This document shows, one piece after another, positions 18,664 to 26,489 of a stretch of 64,000 bases of DNA. The translations under genes were made by a program, and so were the position numbers. Position 1 is the stretch's first letter. Each line of letters begins with the position of its first letter. This stretch comes from JBCBKL01 sp038521825 (GTDB lineage: Bacteria > Pseudomonadota > Alphaproteobacteria > Rhodobacterales > Rhodobacteraceae). The stretch lies in contig JBCBKL010000018.1 in assembly GCA_038521825.1 (NCBI GenBank), positions 1 through 64,000 of the forward strand. Direction: 5' to 3'. Under the pieces are notes generated by a model. That model had not been told where the DNA came from. It was given only the letters and a program-made list of their open reading frames with translations, and made no database searches.

Positions 18664-19086
18664 CGTCGATCAAATCGAGCAAAGGCATCTTTCCGGCTTC
18701 GGACGCTTGTTAGCGATCTCTTTCCTCCGTTTTCCTAAACACGGCAGAGGATCATCTCAGCGAGGGAGGATCACTGTTCGCATTTGCGGTGAGCCTACGG
18801 CCGCACACTGCTTGGAAGCAGTTGTTGAACGTAGCGAAACGGCGCCAAGCCCCGAATTTTGCGTAGCATCCCGACAGAACATTGCGCATTGCGGGCTTGG
18901 CGGCGGTGCAGCATCGATTAACAAAGGCTGGCTTTCATAACGACTGAGCTTTTTTCAATGACGCGCCAATGCGCATTGGCTGCGCGCCTAGGTGCGTTGT
19001 GCGATTGGAAAGTCAGGTGTCTGATCTAGGCTTGGGAGTCTGCAAAGCCGCGCCAGCGGTCTCTTGCTTTAGAATGGAGCCTCAAA
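18664..19086. other. Intergenic stretch with degenerate sequence and one palindrome
   Basis: 423 bases without a gene I can support. They hold the 16-base palindrome listed at 18965. The part around 18790-18920 has the look of decayed coding or repeat sequence, but I cannot assign it. No terminator was seen for the upstream operon. Confidence 0.5.
18965..18980. promoter_or_regulatory. Perfect 16-base palindrome with ATGCGCAT core
   Basis: GCCAATGCGCATTGGC is an exact inverted repeat 107 bases upstream of the beta-propeller gene at 19087. The ATGCGCAT core recurs beside the LysR gene at 22572, and a split form GCGCAT-AGG-ATGCGC lies at 24689. It is a candidate regulator-binding site. Confidence 0.45.
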
Positions 19087-20331
19087 ATGGAAAAATCGCC
19101 ACTATTGCTCACCATCGGCGCCCTTGCGCTTGTTGCGAGTGTCGCTGCAGCGGAGATGCCGCAGTCTGCGGGCATACTTGAATTCGGACCGGACAACACC
19201 CTTTTTGTCGCAGACTCGCTGGGCGGCACGATCCACGCCTTTGCGCTTTCGCAGGGCGGCGCCGCGTCTGAGGAGGATACGGCGTTCAACTTACTGGATC
19301 TGGATCCTTTGGTTGGCGACGCGCTTGGGTCCAAAGGGCGTTTGGTCTATGGAGATTTGGCCGTACATCCGATGACGGGTGACGCGTATGTTTCCGTGAC
19401 AGGGATGATCGACGGCGTTGAGACTGCGGCGGTCGTTTCCATTGCCCGCGACGGCAGTGTCCAAAGGCTTGATCTCGAAGCCCTACCGTCCACGCGGTTT
19501 TCGATCAATGACATAGCGGATGCCAACGTCACTTTCTGGCGCGATATTCCAGCGCCGTCGCTGACCATGACCGATCTGGATTACGCGCAAGGTGAATTGT
19601 TCGTCTCTGGAGTATCGACTGGCGAATTCGCATCAATGCTGCGTCGGGTGCCTTTTCCGTTTGACGCCACGGCCTCGTCCAGCAGCATCGAAATCTACCA
19701 CGCTGTGCACAACCAGAATGAGACCCGCGCGCCAATCCGCGCGATGACTGTAGTTGACCTGGACGGTGTTGCGACGGCTGTGGCGGCTTATACCTGCACG
19801 CCCCTGGTGACCATCCCAGTGGATGCACTGGCGGACGGCGCGCACGTAACTGGAAAGACCATCGCTGAACTCGGCTATGGCAACACGCCGCTCGACGTCA
19901 TTTCATTCACGGCAGCCGATCCGCGGGGAAACGTGGCCAACTACGTTTTGGTCGTAAACCGCGAGACGGATGCGGACCTCATCACGCTGAATGATTTGAG
20001 TGCGGCGGCTGCCGGTCCGGGTCTGTCAGAACCGGTGCCCTACCTTGGGGCGACGTCGGGCGTCCAAACCGTTTCGCTGCCGCTGTCGGGCGTTGTGCAT
20101 ATTGCGGATCAGGACGCACAGTTTCTGCTGGCGTTGCGCCGTGATCTCGATACCGGGGCGATGGAGTTGGTGTCGTTCCGAAAGGGCTCGTTCTTCCGGC
20201 TGAGCGATTTCATCAGTGAGTATAATTTTCCCGACTACGCTTATGCGGATGATCCGATGTCAGACGGCGTGCGCATGTTCCAGAATATGCTCAAAGCGGA
20301 CGAGGGCTTCCCCGGGCAAATTCGTCAATGA
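19087..20331 (+). CDS. Exported beta-propeller-like protein
   Basis: 414 residues. The signal peptide is MEKSPLLLTIGALALVASVAAA. Propeller-style repeats follow ('GILEFGPDNTLFVADSLGGTIHA', 'VYGDLAVHPMTGDAYVSV', 'LDYAQGELFVSG'). It ends with a conserved-looking acidic tail. GGAG lies seven to ten bases before the ATG. It is the first gene of a three-gene operon, overlapping the next by four bases (ATGA). It is distinct from the propeller at 14645. I do not recognise a named family and no catalytic site is clear. Confidence 0.75.
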   Translation: MEKSPLLLTIGALALVASVAAAEMPQSAGILEFGPDNTLFVADSLGGTIHAFALSQGGAASEEDTAFNLLDLDPLVGDALGSKGRLVYGDLAVHPMTGDAYVSVTGMIDGVETAAVVSIARDGSVQRLDLEALPSTRFSINDIADANVTFWRDIPAPSLTMTDLDYAQGELFVSGVSTGEFASMLRRVPFPFDATASSSSIEIYHAVHNQNETRAPIRAMTVVDLDGVATAVAAYTCTPLVTIPVDALADGAHVTGKTIAELGYGNTPLDVISFTAADPRGNVANYVLVVNRETDADLITLNDLSAAAAGPGLSEPVPYLGATSGVQTVSLPLSGVVHIADQDAQFLLALRRDLDTGAMELVSFRKGSFFRLSDFISEYNFPDYAYADDPMSDGVRMFQNMLKADEGFPGQIRQ

Positions 20332-21137
20332 AGGTGCCGATACGCGCGGCGGTTCTCTCAATTTTTGGGACCGGGCATGCTGCGCTGGCCGCATGTCCAG
20401 TGGCAAGCGGGGTCGCGATCTATCCCACCGCCAAGGTGCTGCCCGAAAATCTTTTGCGGGTCTACGTCTATTATCCTCGGACCATGAAAGCAGAGGAAGG
20501 CCTGCAACACGTGCGACTGCTCGACAATAAAGGAGTGGCCTTAGAGGGCGTTTTCCTTACCAATCGCGCGGACTTGTGGTCGCCGGACCGCCGACGGCTG
20601 ACGCTTTTGCTTGATCCGGGCCGCGTTAAGACAGGTCTTGTTGCGAACGAGACCTTGGGCCGGGCGCTGGTTGCCGGGCAATCCTACATACTAGACGTGT
20701 CCGGCGCCGCCCTCGATACGGCTGGCTGCCCTCTGGGTACAGAAACCCAGCACAGCTTTGCCGTCGGCATGGGGGATACTACCCCACCTGATCCTGCGAC
20801 GTGGACCATCGCCCTGCCGAGAGCGCACAGCAACGACGTGTTGCGCGTCGATCTTCGTAGCGCCCATGATCATCTGTCATTGGCTTTCCGCTTGCGGGTT
20901 CTGGATCACGACGGGCACATTGTACAAGGCGCGATCGCGCTAGGGCCAGGCGAAGAGGTATGGGAATTTACGCCAAGCGCACCATGGACGGCCGCCACGT
21001 ACACGCTCGCCATCGACGAACGGCTCGAGGATTTGGCCGGCAACCGACCGGGTCGTCTGTTTGACAGGCCGTTGAACCAAGAGCCGGCGCCCTGGACGCG
21101 TCGTCTCGACTTTGTGCCAAAGGCACGGACAAAATAA
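20328..21137 (+). CDS. Exported protein with Ig-like (Big_5/SbsA-type) domains
   Basis: 269 residues. The N-terminus KVPIRAAVLSIFGTGHAALAA is a signal peptide. The mature part begins with CPVASGVAIYPTAKVLPENLLRVYVYY and carries the PRTM...LLDNKGVALEG...SPDRRRLTLLLDPGRVKTG pattern of SbsA-like Ig domains. A second similar unit ends LEDLAGNRPGRLFDRPL. Two cysteines could pair. The gene overlaps the propeller gene by four bases, so the two products are probably made in equal amounts and may interact in the periplasm. Confidence 0.72.
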   Translation: MKVPIRAAVLSIFGTGHAALAACPVASGVAIYPTAKVLPENLLRVYVYYPRTMKAEEGLQHVRLLDNKGVALEGVFLTNRADLWSPDRRRLTLLLDPGRVKTGLVANETLGRALVAGQSYILDVSGAALDTAGCPLGTETQHSFAVGMGDTTPPDPATWTIALPRAHSNDVLRVDLRSAHDHLSLAFRLRVLDHDGHIVQGAIALGPGEEVWEFTPSAPWTAATYTLAIDERLEDLAGNRPGRLFDRPLNQEPAPWTRRLDFVPKARTK

Positions 21138-21149
21138 GGGCTATGCCCG

Positions 21150-21680
21150 ATGCTCGATAGGTTCTTTCAAAACTGGGCTTATGCGGCCCCACCATGCGCC
21201 CTGCTGGTCCTGGGATTATATCCGTTTGTCGGCGCGGCCATAGAACCGTCCGTTTTCCTGTCGCTGCCGATCTACATGATCCACCAGTATGACGAGCACG
21301 ATAACAACCGGTTTGCCATCTTTCTGAACGCGACGATGGGCAAGGACAGGCGTGGGCTTACCCCGCGCGATGTCTGGATCATCAACGTAATCTTCGTTTG
21401 GTTCTTTCTGCTGGCCGTGTTTTACTTGGCAGCTGCGAACCCCGGATGGGGTGTCCTGGCGGGGTATCTGTTGGCTATAAATGGGTGTGTGCACATCGCC
21501 TGGGCCTTGAAATTTCGGGCCTATAATCCCGGGCTTTGGACAGCGCTTATTCTTTTCATTCCCTGCGCGATCTGGATCTTTCTTGCAGTGCCCGCAAATC
21601 TGACAATCCATGTAGTCGCAGCACTGCTGGTGATCGTGCTGCACGCCGCGATCATGGTCCTGGCCAGGCGCACTGCGTAG
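21150..21680 (+). CDS. HXXEE-domain membrane protein
   Basis: 176 residues with about five transmembrane helices. The family motif appears as MIHQYDEHDNNRF near residue 42, an HxxDE variant of HXXEE. A loop FLNATMGKDRRGLTPRDVW precedes helix 2. Family members are small integral membrane proteins of unknown activity. It lies 12 bases after the Ig-like gene and is convergent with the LysR gene at 21691, only ten bases away. Confidence 0.75.
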   Translation: MLDRFFQNWAYAAPPCALLVLGLYPFVGAAIEPSVFLSLPIYMIHQYDEHDNNRFAIFLNATMGKDRRGLTPRDVWIINVIFVWFFLLAVFYLAAANPGWGVLAGYLLAINGCVHIAWALKFRAYNPGLWTALILFIPCAIWIFLAVPANLTIHVVAALLVIVLHAAIMVLARRTA

Positions 21681-21690
21681 ACGGTGTGCT

Positions 21691-22563
21691 TCACGTTGCG
21701 AACACAAGCGCCTTCAGGCAATCCAGCATCGATTGCACCTTGTCGGTGCGGTGGACATCGACATGCGTGACAAGCCAGCTTTCAACCTGCCATTCTGGCA
21801 AGGCCGGCGCGACCTGTTCAAGGTCAACCAGGGTTTTGGCGTAAGACACTGGCAAAAAGCCAATACCTTCTGCACTCCGCACGGCGTCTTCGAGAACTTT
21901 TGGGTTCGCTGACACCAGGACCAGCTGTTCGGGGTCTGCATTCCGCGCGAGCCATGCTTCAAACGGCGCAGCGCTGTGTGCGTCGGGGTTACCCACCAAG
22001 ACGTGCCCCGTCAGGTCTTGCCCCTGGGGCCTGCCGTAGCGATCAATGTACGCGCGATGAGCAAACAGTGCGAAATCGAGCGTGCAGAACGGCTGGACAA
22101 CGTAGTCGGCGTTGGTGGACTTTGACCCGACGCGCAATGCGACATGCGCTTCGGCCAATTCCAGACGTGCCATTTCATCTCCGGTTGTCACGCGCACCCG
22201 TGTCTTTGGGTGGCGACGACGAAATTCCAGGATGGCGGGCAAGATCAAATCCGTAAGTGGAAAGAGCGTGGCGACTATGACCTCTCCCTCGACATCCGCG
22301 CTTTGCACGCGCATCCGGCCGAAGAAATCTTCGAGCATGTCATAAGACCGTTCGGCAATCTGCATAAACTCCCGACCGACATCGGTTAGCTCGTATCCAC
22401 GCCGGTGCCGCAAAAACAGGCGCGTCCCAATTTCGGCCTCGAGCGCGTCAATGTGGCGATTCACCGTTGCACGGTGCACACCAAGTTGCTGCGCCGCCTT
22501 GCTGACAGTGCCAGCGCGCGCCACGCTGTAAGCTGTGCGAATTTCGGTCCAGTGATCCATCAC
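21691..22563 (-). CDS. LysR-family transcriptional regulator, paralogue of the 29987 gene
   Basis: 290 residues (289 from the second ATG). The HTH is RTAYSVARAGTVSKAAQQLG, VHRATVNRHIDALEAEIGTRLFLRH. The C-terminus contains SWLVTHVDVHRTDKVQSML, nearly the same as in the LysR gene at 29987. Their recognition helices (HRATVNRHI) are identical, so both probably bind the same kind of site. It is divergent from the flavin reductase gene at 22709. The gap contains several TGCGCAT elements, one of them starting nine bases from its start codon. Confidence 0.92.
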   Translation of the reverse strand: MMDHWTEIRTAYSVARAGTVSKAAQQLGVHRATVNRHIDALEAEIGTRLFLRHRRGYELTDVGREFMQIAERSYDMLEDFFGRMRVQSADVEGEVIVATLFPLTDLILPAILEFRRRHPKTRVRVTTGDEMARLELAEAHVALRVGSKSTNADYVVQPFCTLDFALFAHRAYIDRYGRPQGQDLTGHVLVGNPDAHSAAPFEAWLARNADPEQLVLVSANPKVLEDAVRSAEGIGFLPVSYAKTLVDLEQVAPALPEWQVESWLVTHVDVHRTDKVQSMLDCLKALVFAT

Positions 22564-22571
22564 GACCTCCT

Positions 22572-22645
22572 GATGCGCATCTATGCGATTTCATGCGGCT
22601 TAGAAGCCTCTTAATGCCGCATGAGTGCGCATCAAGTGCGCTTTT
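22572..22645. promoter_or_regulatory. Cluster of TGCGCAT inverted and direct repeats
   Basis: Seen directly: the palindrome GATGCGCATC (22572-22581), the inverted pair CATGCGGC (22592-22599) / GCCGCATG (22617-22624), and AGTGCGCATCA followed 11 bases later by AGTGCGC. The region sits between the LysR gene and the plus-strand reductase gene, the normal place for LysR auto-regulatory and activation sites. Confidence 0.5.
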
Positions 22646-22708
22646 GGAGGTGTTGAGTCACCATTCGCGCCCAGCTAAGTCGGCAGTAGTCCACGGAGGG
22701 ACTGCCGG

Positions 22709-23242
22709 ATGAAAACCCTCGCCTTTGCAGCGTCAAACCATAGCCAGTCCATCAATCGCGCCTTATTGGGTTACGCCGCCGCGCGGCTGGAAACGCTCGA
22801 GCCCAGCGTCGAAATTGAATTTGTCGACATCAACAACTACGAAATGCCGATTTATTCGATTGATCGAGAAAAGTCCGACGGGGTGCATCCACTTGCACAA
22901 GCGCTCTTTGACAAAATCGGCGCTGCAGATGCGCTGATCGTCTCCTTCGCGGAGTACAACGGCTATGTCACCGCGGCTTGGAAAAACATCTACGATTGGA
23001 TGAGCCGGATCGACCAGAAGGTGTGGCAAGACAAACCCATTGTCCTGCTTGCTGCCTCACCTGGACCGCGCGCAGGCGCCAATGTGCTGCAAACGCAAGA
23101 GTTTACCGCCCCGTTTTTTGGCATGGACATCAAAGGCAAACATGGCGTCGGCCTGTGGCGAGAGGCCTGGGACGGGACCACATTGATCAAGGATGACGAC
23201 CTTGTCGGTGTTGACGCTGCGATTAAGGGGCTCCTCACCTGA
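22709..23242 (+). CDS. NADPH-dependent FMN reductase family protein
   Basis: 177 residues with a flavodoxin-like fold: the FMN phosphate loop FAASNHSQSINRALL near residue 5, then FAEYNGYVTAAWKNIYDWMSR near residue 75 and an AASPGPRAGANVLQ loop near residue 115. Such enzymes reduce FMN, quinones or azo compounds with NAD(P)H. CGGAGGGACTGCCGG precedes the ATG. It is the first gene of a plus-strand run with the SDR at 23288, divergent from LysR. Confidence 0.88.
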   Translation: MKTLAFAASNHSQSINRALLGYAAARLETLEPSVEIEFVDINNYEMPIYSIDREKSDGVHPLAQALFDKIGAADALIVSFAEYNGYVTAAWKNIYDWMSRIDQKVWQDKPIVLLAASPGPRAGANVLQTQEFTAPFFGMDIKGKHGVGLWREAWDGTTLIKDDDLVGVDAAIKGLLT

Positions 23243-23287
23243 ACGGCGCTTCGCTCCACCATCACTCACGGAACAAGGGGACGCAGT

Positions 23288-24142
23288 ATGTCGGATAGAA
23301 AAATAGCGGTGATCACCGGCTCGACCGGAGGCATCGGCGGCGCGATTGCAGATCAGCTGGCGGCTGACGGTTGGGACCTGGTGTTGGTCAATCGAAACGC
23401 CGAAAAAGCTTCGCAGCAAAAGGCGGACCTGAACGCAGCGCATCCCAGTGCCAATATCGATCTGATCCGGGCAGACCTGATGGACGTTGACCAGATAAAG
23501 CGGGCGGCGCGCGAGATACTGGCGATGCACCCCTGCATCGACGCGCTCTACAACAACTCCGGCGTTTTGACCTCCCAGCGTGTCATGAGCCCGCAAGGCC
23601 ACGAGTCCAACTATGCCGTTAACACGCTGGCCCCGTATGTGATGCTCGAATGCCTGCGCCCTGCGCTGAAACGGGCGGCTGGGATGCCAAAAACCATGAT
23701 CGTCAACACCACGTCTGCGGCGCACAATGCCGCGAAGTCACTGGACGTCAGCACGTTGTCAGAACCCAAGGATATCGGAGGGCTGACGGGTGTTTATGCA
23801 ACCACCAAGCTGGCACTAACTACCATGGGAAAGGCTCTTGCCCCGGACCTGGAACAGGACGGCATCATGTTGCGTTCGGTTTGTCCGGGCGCTGTGGTCA
23901 CGCCAATGACCAAAACCAGCGATGCGATGCCGGGCATCCTAAAGTTCCTTGTGCCGATCTTGTTCAGTAAGCCTGAAAAACAGGCAGGCAAGATGATCAA
24001 TGCCGCTCAACCGGACAGCTTTGGTGGGCGCACGGGCATCTATATCACCAATGGCAAGGAAAAAACGGCACCAAAACTTGCCATTGATGCAAGCGTTCAG
24101 GTCAGCCTTATGAATAAATTGTCTATTGATGCAGCGCTCTGA
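23288..24142 (+). CDS. SDR-family oxidoreductase, retinol-dehydrogenase-like branch
   Basis: 284 residues. Its motifs are TGSTGGIG (residue 10), NNSGV, the serine of NTTSAAHNAAK, and the catalytic pair YATTK. The NRN after the second beta strand indicates NADP preference. The pattern SNYAVNTLAPYVM and long substrate loop resemble the RDH/WWOX-like branch, which reduces hydrophobic aldehydes or ketones. AACAAGGGGACG precedes the ATG. It lies 45 bases after the flavin reductase gene. Confidence 0.87.
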   Translation: MSDRKIAVITGSTGGIGGAIADQLAADGWDLVLVNRNAEKASQQKADLNAAHPSANIDLIRADLMDVDQIKRAAREILAMHPCIDALYNNSGVLTSQRVMSPQGHESNYAVNTLAPYVMLECLRPALKRAAGMPKTMIVNTTSAAHNAAKSLDVSTLSEPKDIGGLTGVYATTKLALTTMGKALAPDLEQDGIMLRSVCPGAVVTPMTKTSDAMPGILKFLVPILFSKPEKQAGKMINAAQPDSFGGRTGIYITNGKEKTAPKLAIDASVQVSLMNKLSIDAAL

Positions 24143-24215
24143 CCGTGGGGTCGATGGCGTGCGATGGACAATCGTTGCCCCGCCCTTTTTGTGCAATTAG
24201 AATAGAGATCTAGGC

Positions 24216-24644
24216 ATGGCAAATGCAACACTCAAGCCCGCGCTCAAGATCGGTGTAAGCGCGGTCACCATTTTCTATGGCTTCGTGCCCGCGCTCGCGG
24301 ACCTGAATGAAACGCACTTGTTCAACCCACTTTGGAGCGCACATGCGCGGTTTCACGGTGCCTGGTTTTTGGCCTTTGCTGCAGGTGTCGCGTTGATCTC
24401 ACTGTATTTGATGTGGTGGCGCGATGAGGTGCTTGTCCCTATTTTCCTAGGCCTGATGTTCGCGCTCGGCTTCTGGGTCGCTACCGTCTTTGGTCCAGCC
24501 TACGGCGGCGCGCTTGTGGACCCCAACGGTCATGTTCAAACAATCGCGGGGATCGAGGCCAACATGTTCCTGTTCTCGGTTCTTACGTTGCTTTTGATCG
24601 TTGCTCTCGGTCTAGGTAGCCGGATTGGGCGCGCCAAGATCTAA
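24216..24644 (+). CDS. Small four-helix membrane protein, unknown
   Basis: 142 residues. There are four hydrophobic segments, near residues 10-30, 45-65, 75-95 and 118-137. Between the first two lies a His-rich stretch (ETHLFNPLWSAHARFHGAWF) that could be a metal or haem site. I do not recognise a named family with certainty. It is co-directional with the reductase genes and lies 73 bases after the SDR. It probably belongs to the same pathway, but nothing shows its activity. Confidence 0.7.
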   Translation: MANATLKPALKIGVSAVTIFYGFVPALADLNETHLFNPLWSAHARFHGAWFLAFAAGVALISLYLMWWRDEVLVPIFLGLMFALGFWVATVFGPAYGGALVDPNGHVQTIAGIEANMFLFSVLTLLLIVALGLGSRIGRAKI

Positions 24645-24688
24645 GACGCTCAGGCGAAAAAGTGTGTCATCGCAAATGGACAACTGAC

Positions 24689-24703
24689 GCGCATAGGATG
24701 CGC
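24689..24703. promoter_or_regulatory. GCGCAT-AGG-ATGCGC inverted repeat
   Basis: A perfect 6+3+6 inverted repeat 75 bases upstream of the exported hydrolase gene at 24778. It shares its arms with the palindromes at 18965 and 22572, so it is a candidate site for the same LysR protein. Confidence 0.45.
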
Positions 24704-24777
24704 GGCGGCTGCGCTTTATCGTTTTGAAGTGCCTGTGTCAGGCTAGCCTTACACTTTAATCTGGCAAGAGGTTCCAC

Positions 24778-25791
24778 ATGACCCGTACGATCCTTCTCGC
24801 AGCGATCGTTTCAGTAAGTGCGTTCGGTGCTGCCTTCGGGCAACAAACCACAGAGACCGATGCTTACACGCCCTACCCATTCGCTCAAGTCACAGATGAC
24901 ATTCGATACCCGGCCGCGCAACCGCCCTCAGGCACGGTCAGCCGGCACGGTGAAGTCGAATATCTGGCCAATAATGTATTCGGCACGCATTGGTACGTAG
25001 AGGCCAATGCGGCTGTCTGGCATTTCGTCACCGCCGGAGACCCCAATGACGAGGTTATCCTGTTCGTCCACGGTCACCCCGACACCTGGTGGTCTTGGCA
25101 CGAGGTGATGTCCTATTTGGCGGACGACTTCTACGTTATCGCGGTCGACACGCTTGGGTATGGCCAATCCGACAAGCGATTGGAACTAGACCTGACTTAT
25201 AGCGGCGTGGCCACCGGGGTTGCCGCATTGATGACAGAGATCGACGTCGAGACCTTCAATCTCGTCGGCCACGACCGCGGTTCCGTGATTGGCGATCACA
25301 TGGTCGCACAGGAGCAAGTCAATCCGCGTATCCTCGCCTATTTGCGGATGCAACAATCTGCGGACAAGCCGCACGGATTGCCACGGCCGAACCACGAGGC
25401 GATGAAAGACGTGGCGTTTCACACTCAACCCGATTTCATGCGGAACCTCTTTGAGAGCGACTATTTCTCGGTCGAGATGAGCGAGGATCACCTTGCGCGC
25501 GCCACCTGGGAATATGGGTTTGAAGGTACAGCTGAAGCCGCTGCCGTCCTCTTTGCGGATGCGGGCTTCGACAAGGAGCAGGACTTCAGACTGGCCGAAG
25601 TGTTCCCGCGCATGACGATGCCCGTTGTTTTTATGCAAGGCGCACATGACCCAGGACAGCGCCCCGAGGAATATTGGGAAACCGCAGACATGGTACCCGA
25701 TGGCAAGGTTCTGATCGTGGACGCCAACCACTTTATCCAGGCCGAAAAACCGGAACTTGTCGCCGACGCTGCACGAGACCTGTTCGACTGA
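24778..25791 (+). CDS. Exported alpha/beta hydrolase, epoxide hydrolase / haloalkane dehalogenase-like
   Basis: 337 residues. The signal peptide is MTRTILLAAIVSVSAFGAAFG. The hydrolase core has the HGHP oxyanion motif (residue 99) with PDTWWSWHEVM and the GHDRG nucleophile elbow. There the nucleophile is aspartate 166, not serine. An acid sits in GAHDPGQ and the base histidine in DANHFIQAEKP. An aspartate nucleophile is the mark of epoxide hydrolases and halo-alkane or halo-acetate dehalogenases. Export to the periplasm is unusual for these enzymes. AAGAGGTTCCAC precedes the ATG. The gene is separated from the upstream membrane protein gene by 133 bases with an inverted repeat. Confidence 0.87.
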   Translation: MTRTILLAAIVSVSAFGAAFGQQTTETDAYTPYPFAQVTDDIRYPAAQPPSGTVSRHGEVEYLANNVFGTHWYVEANAAVWHFVTAGDPNDEVILFVHGHPDTWWSWHEVMSYLADDFYVIAVDTLGYGQSDKRLELDLTYSGVATGVAALMTEIDVETFNLVGHDRGSVIGDHMVAQEQVNPRILAYLRMQQSADKPHGLPRPNHEAMKDVAFHTQPDFMRNLFESDYFSVEMSEDHLARATWEYGFEGTAEAAAVLFADAGFDKEQDFRLAEVFPRMTMPVVFMQGAHDPGQRPEEYWETADMVPDGKVLIVDANHFIQAEKPELVADAARDLFD

Positions 25792-25894
25792 TCACCCACA
25801 CCGTCCGCCAGAGCGACTGGCCGGTGTAGTCCGCGTCACGCGCAGCCCGCCACCGGCCCGACGTTGCCCGGCGCATAACATCAATGAGGACATC

Positions 25895-26485
25895 ATGACC
25901 GTAAGAACGATCACTTTGGCTTCCACCGCATCCGCGATGCTTTTGGCATGCACGCTTGGCGCTGCTGCGCAGGACAACGACCCCTTCGCCCCGCCCACCC
26001 GATCGCAGGATCAGGGCTTTATCTACCGCAACTCCATCCCGCAAAACTTTGAAACGCACATTATCGTCAACAACGATGTGGACCGCGCAAGGGCCGAGCG
26101 CATTATCGAATTTTACGAGGTGCTGTCGACGGCGCCGACGATCGAAAGTGTCGCTGATTATGTCTCGGATCGCTACATCCAACACAGCACCCAGTTGCCA
26201 AATGGGCGCCAACCCCTTGCGATGCTTTTCAAGGGGTCAACCGATGAATATCCCGTTGCCATCGATGTGCACAAAGTGATCGTCGTTGGCGATTCAGCCA
26301 TGGCGCATGTCAATTTCCGCAACCTCGACAATGACAGCCCCAATGACATGGGGATGGCCGCCGTCGACATGTACCTCTTCGATTCCGACGGAAAAATCGC
26401 CGAGCATTGGGACGTTCTGCAACTTGTGCCCAGCCATGCCCCAAACCCGAACGGCATGTTTGTAACACTTTTTGTGGGGGAGTAA
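25895..26485 (+). CDS. Exported SnoaL-like protein
   Basis: 196 residues. The signal peptide (MTVRTITLASTASAMLLACTLGAAA) has a cysteine near its end, so a lipoprotein is possible but the lipobox is poor. The mature part is a single SnoaL/NTF2 domain with YIQHST and DGKIAEHWDV, the same pair of motifs found in the tandem proteins at 3028 and 6224. AATGAGGACATC precedes the ATG. The stop codon lies four bases before the next gene, so the two are translationally linked. Confidence 0.82.
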   Translation: MTVRTITLASTASAMLLACTLGAAAQDNDPFAPPTRSQDQGFIYRNSIPQNFETHIIVNNDVDRARAERIIEFYEVLSTAPTIESVADYVSDRYIQHSTQLPNGRQPLAMLFKGSTDEYPVAIDVHKVIVVGDSAMAHVNFRNLDNDSPNDMGMAAVDMYLFDSDGKIAEHWDVLQLVPSHAPNPNGMFVTLFVGE

Positions 26486-26489
26486 TCCG

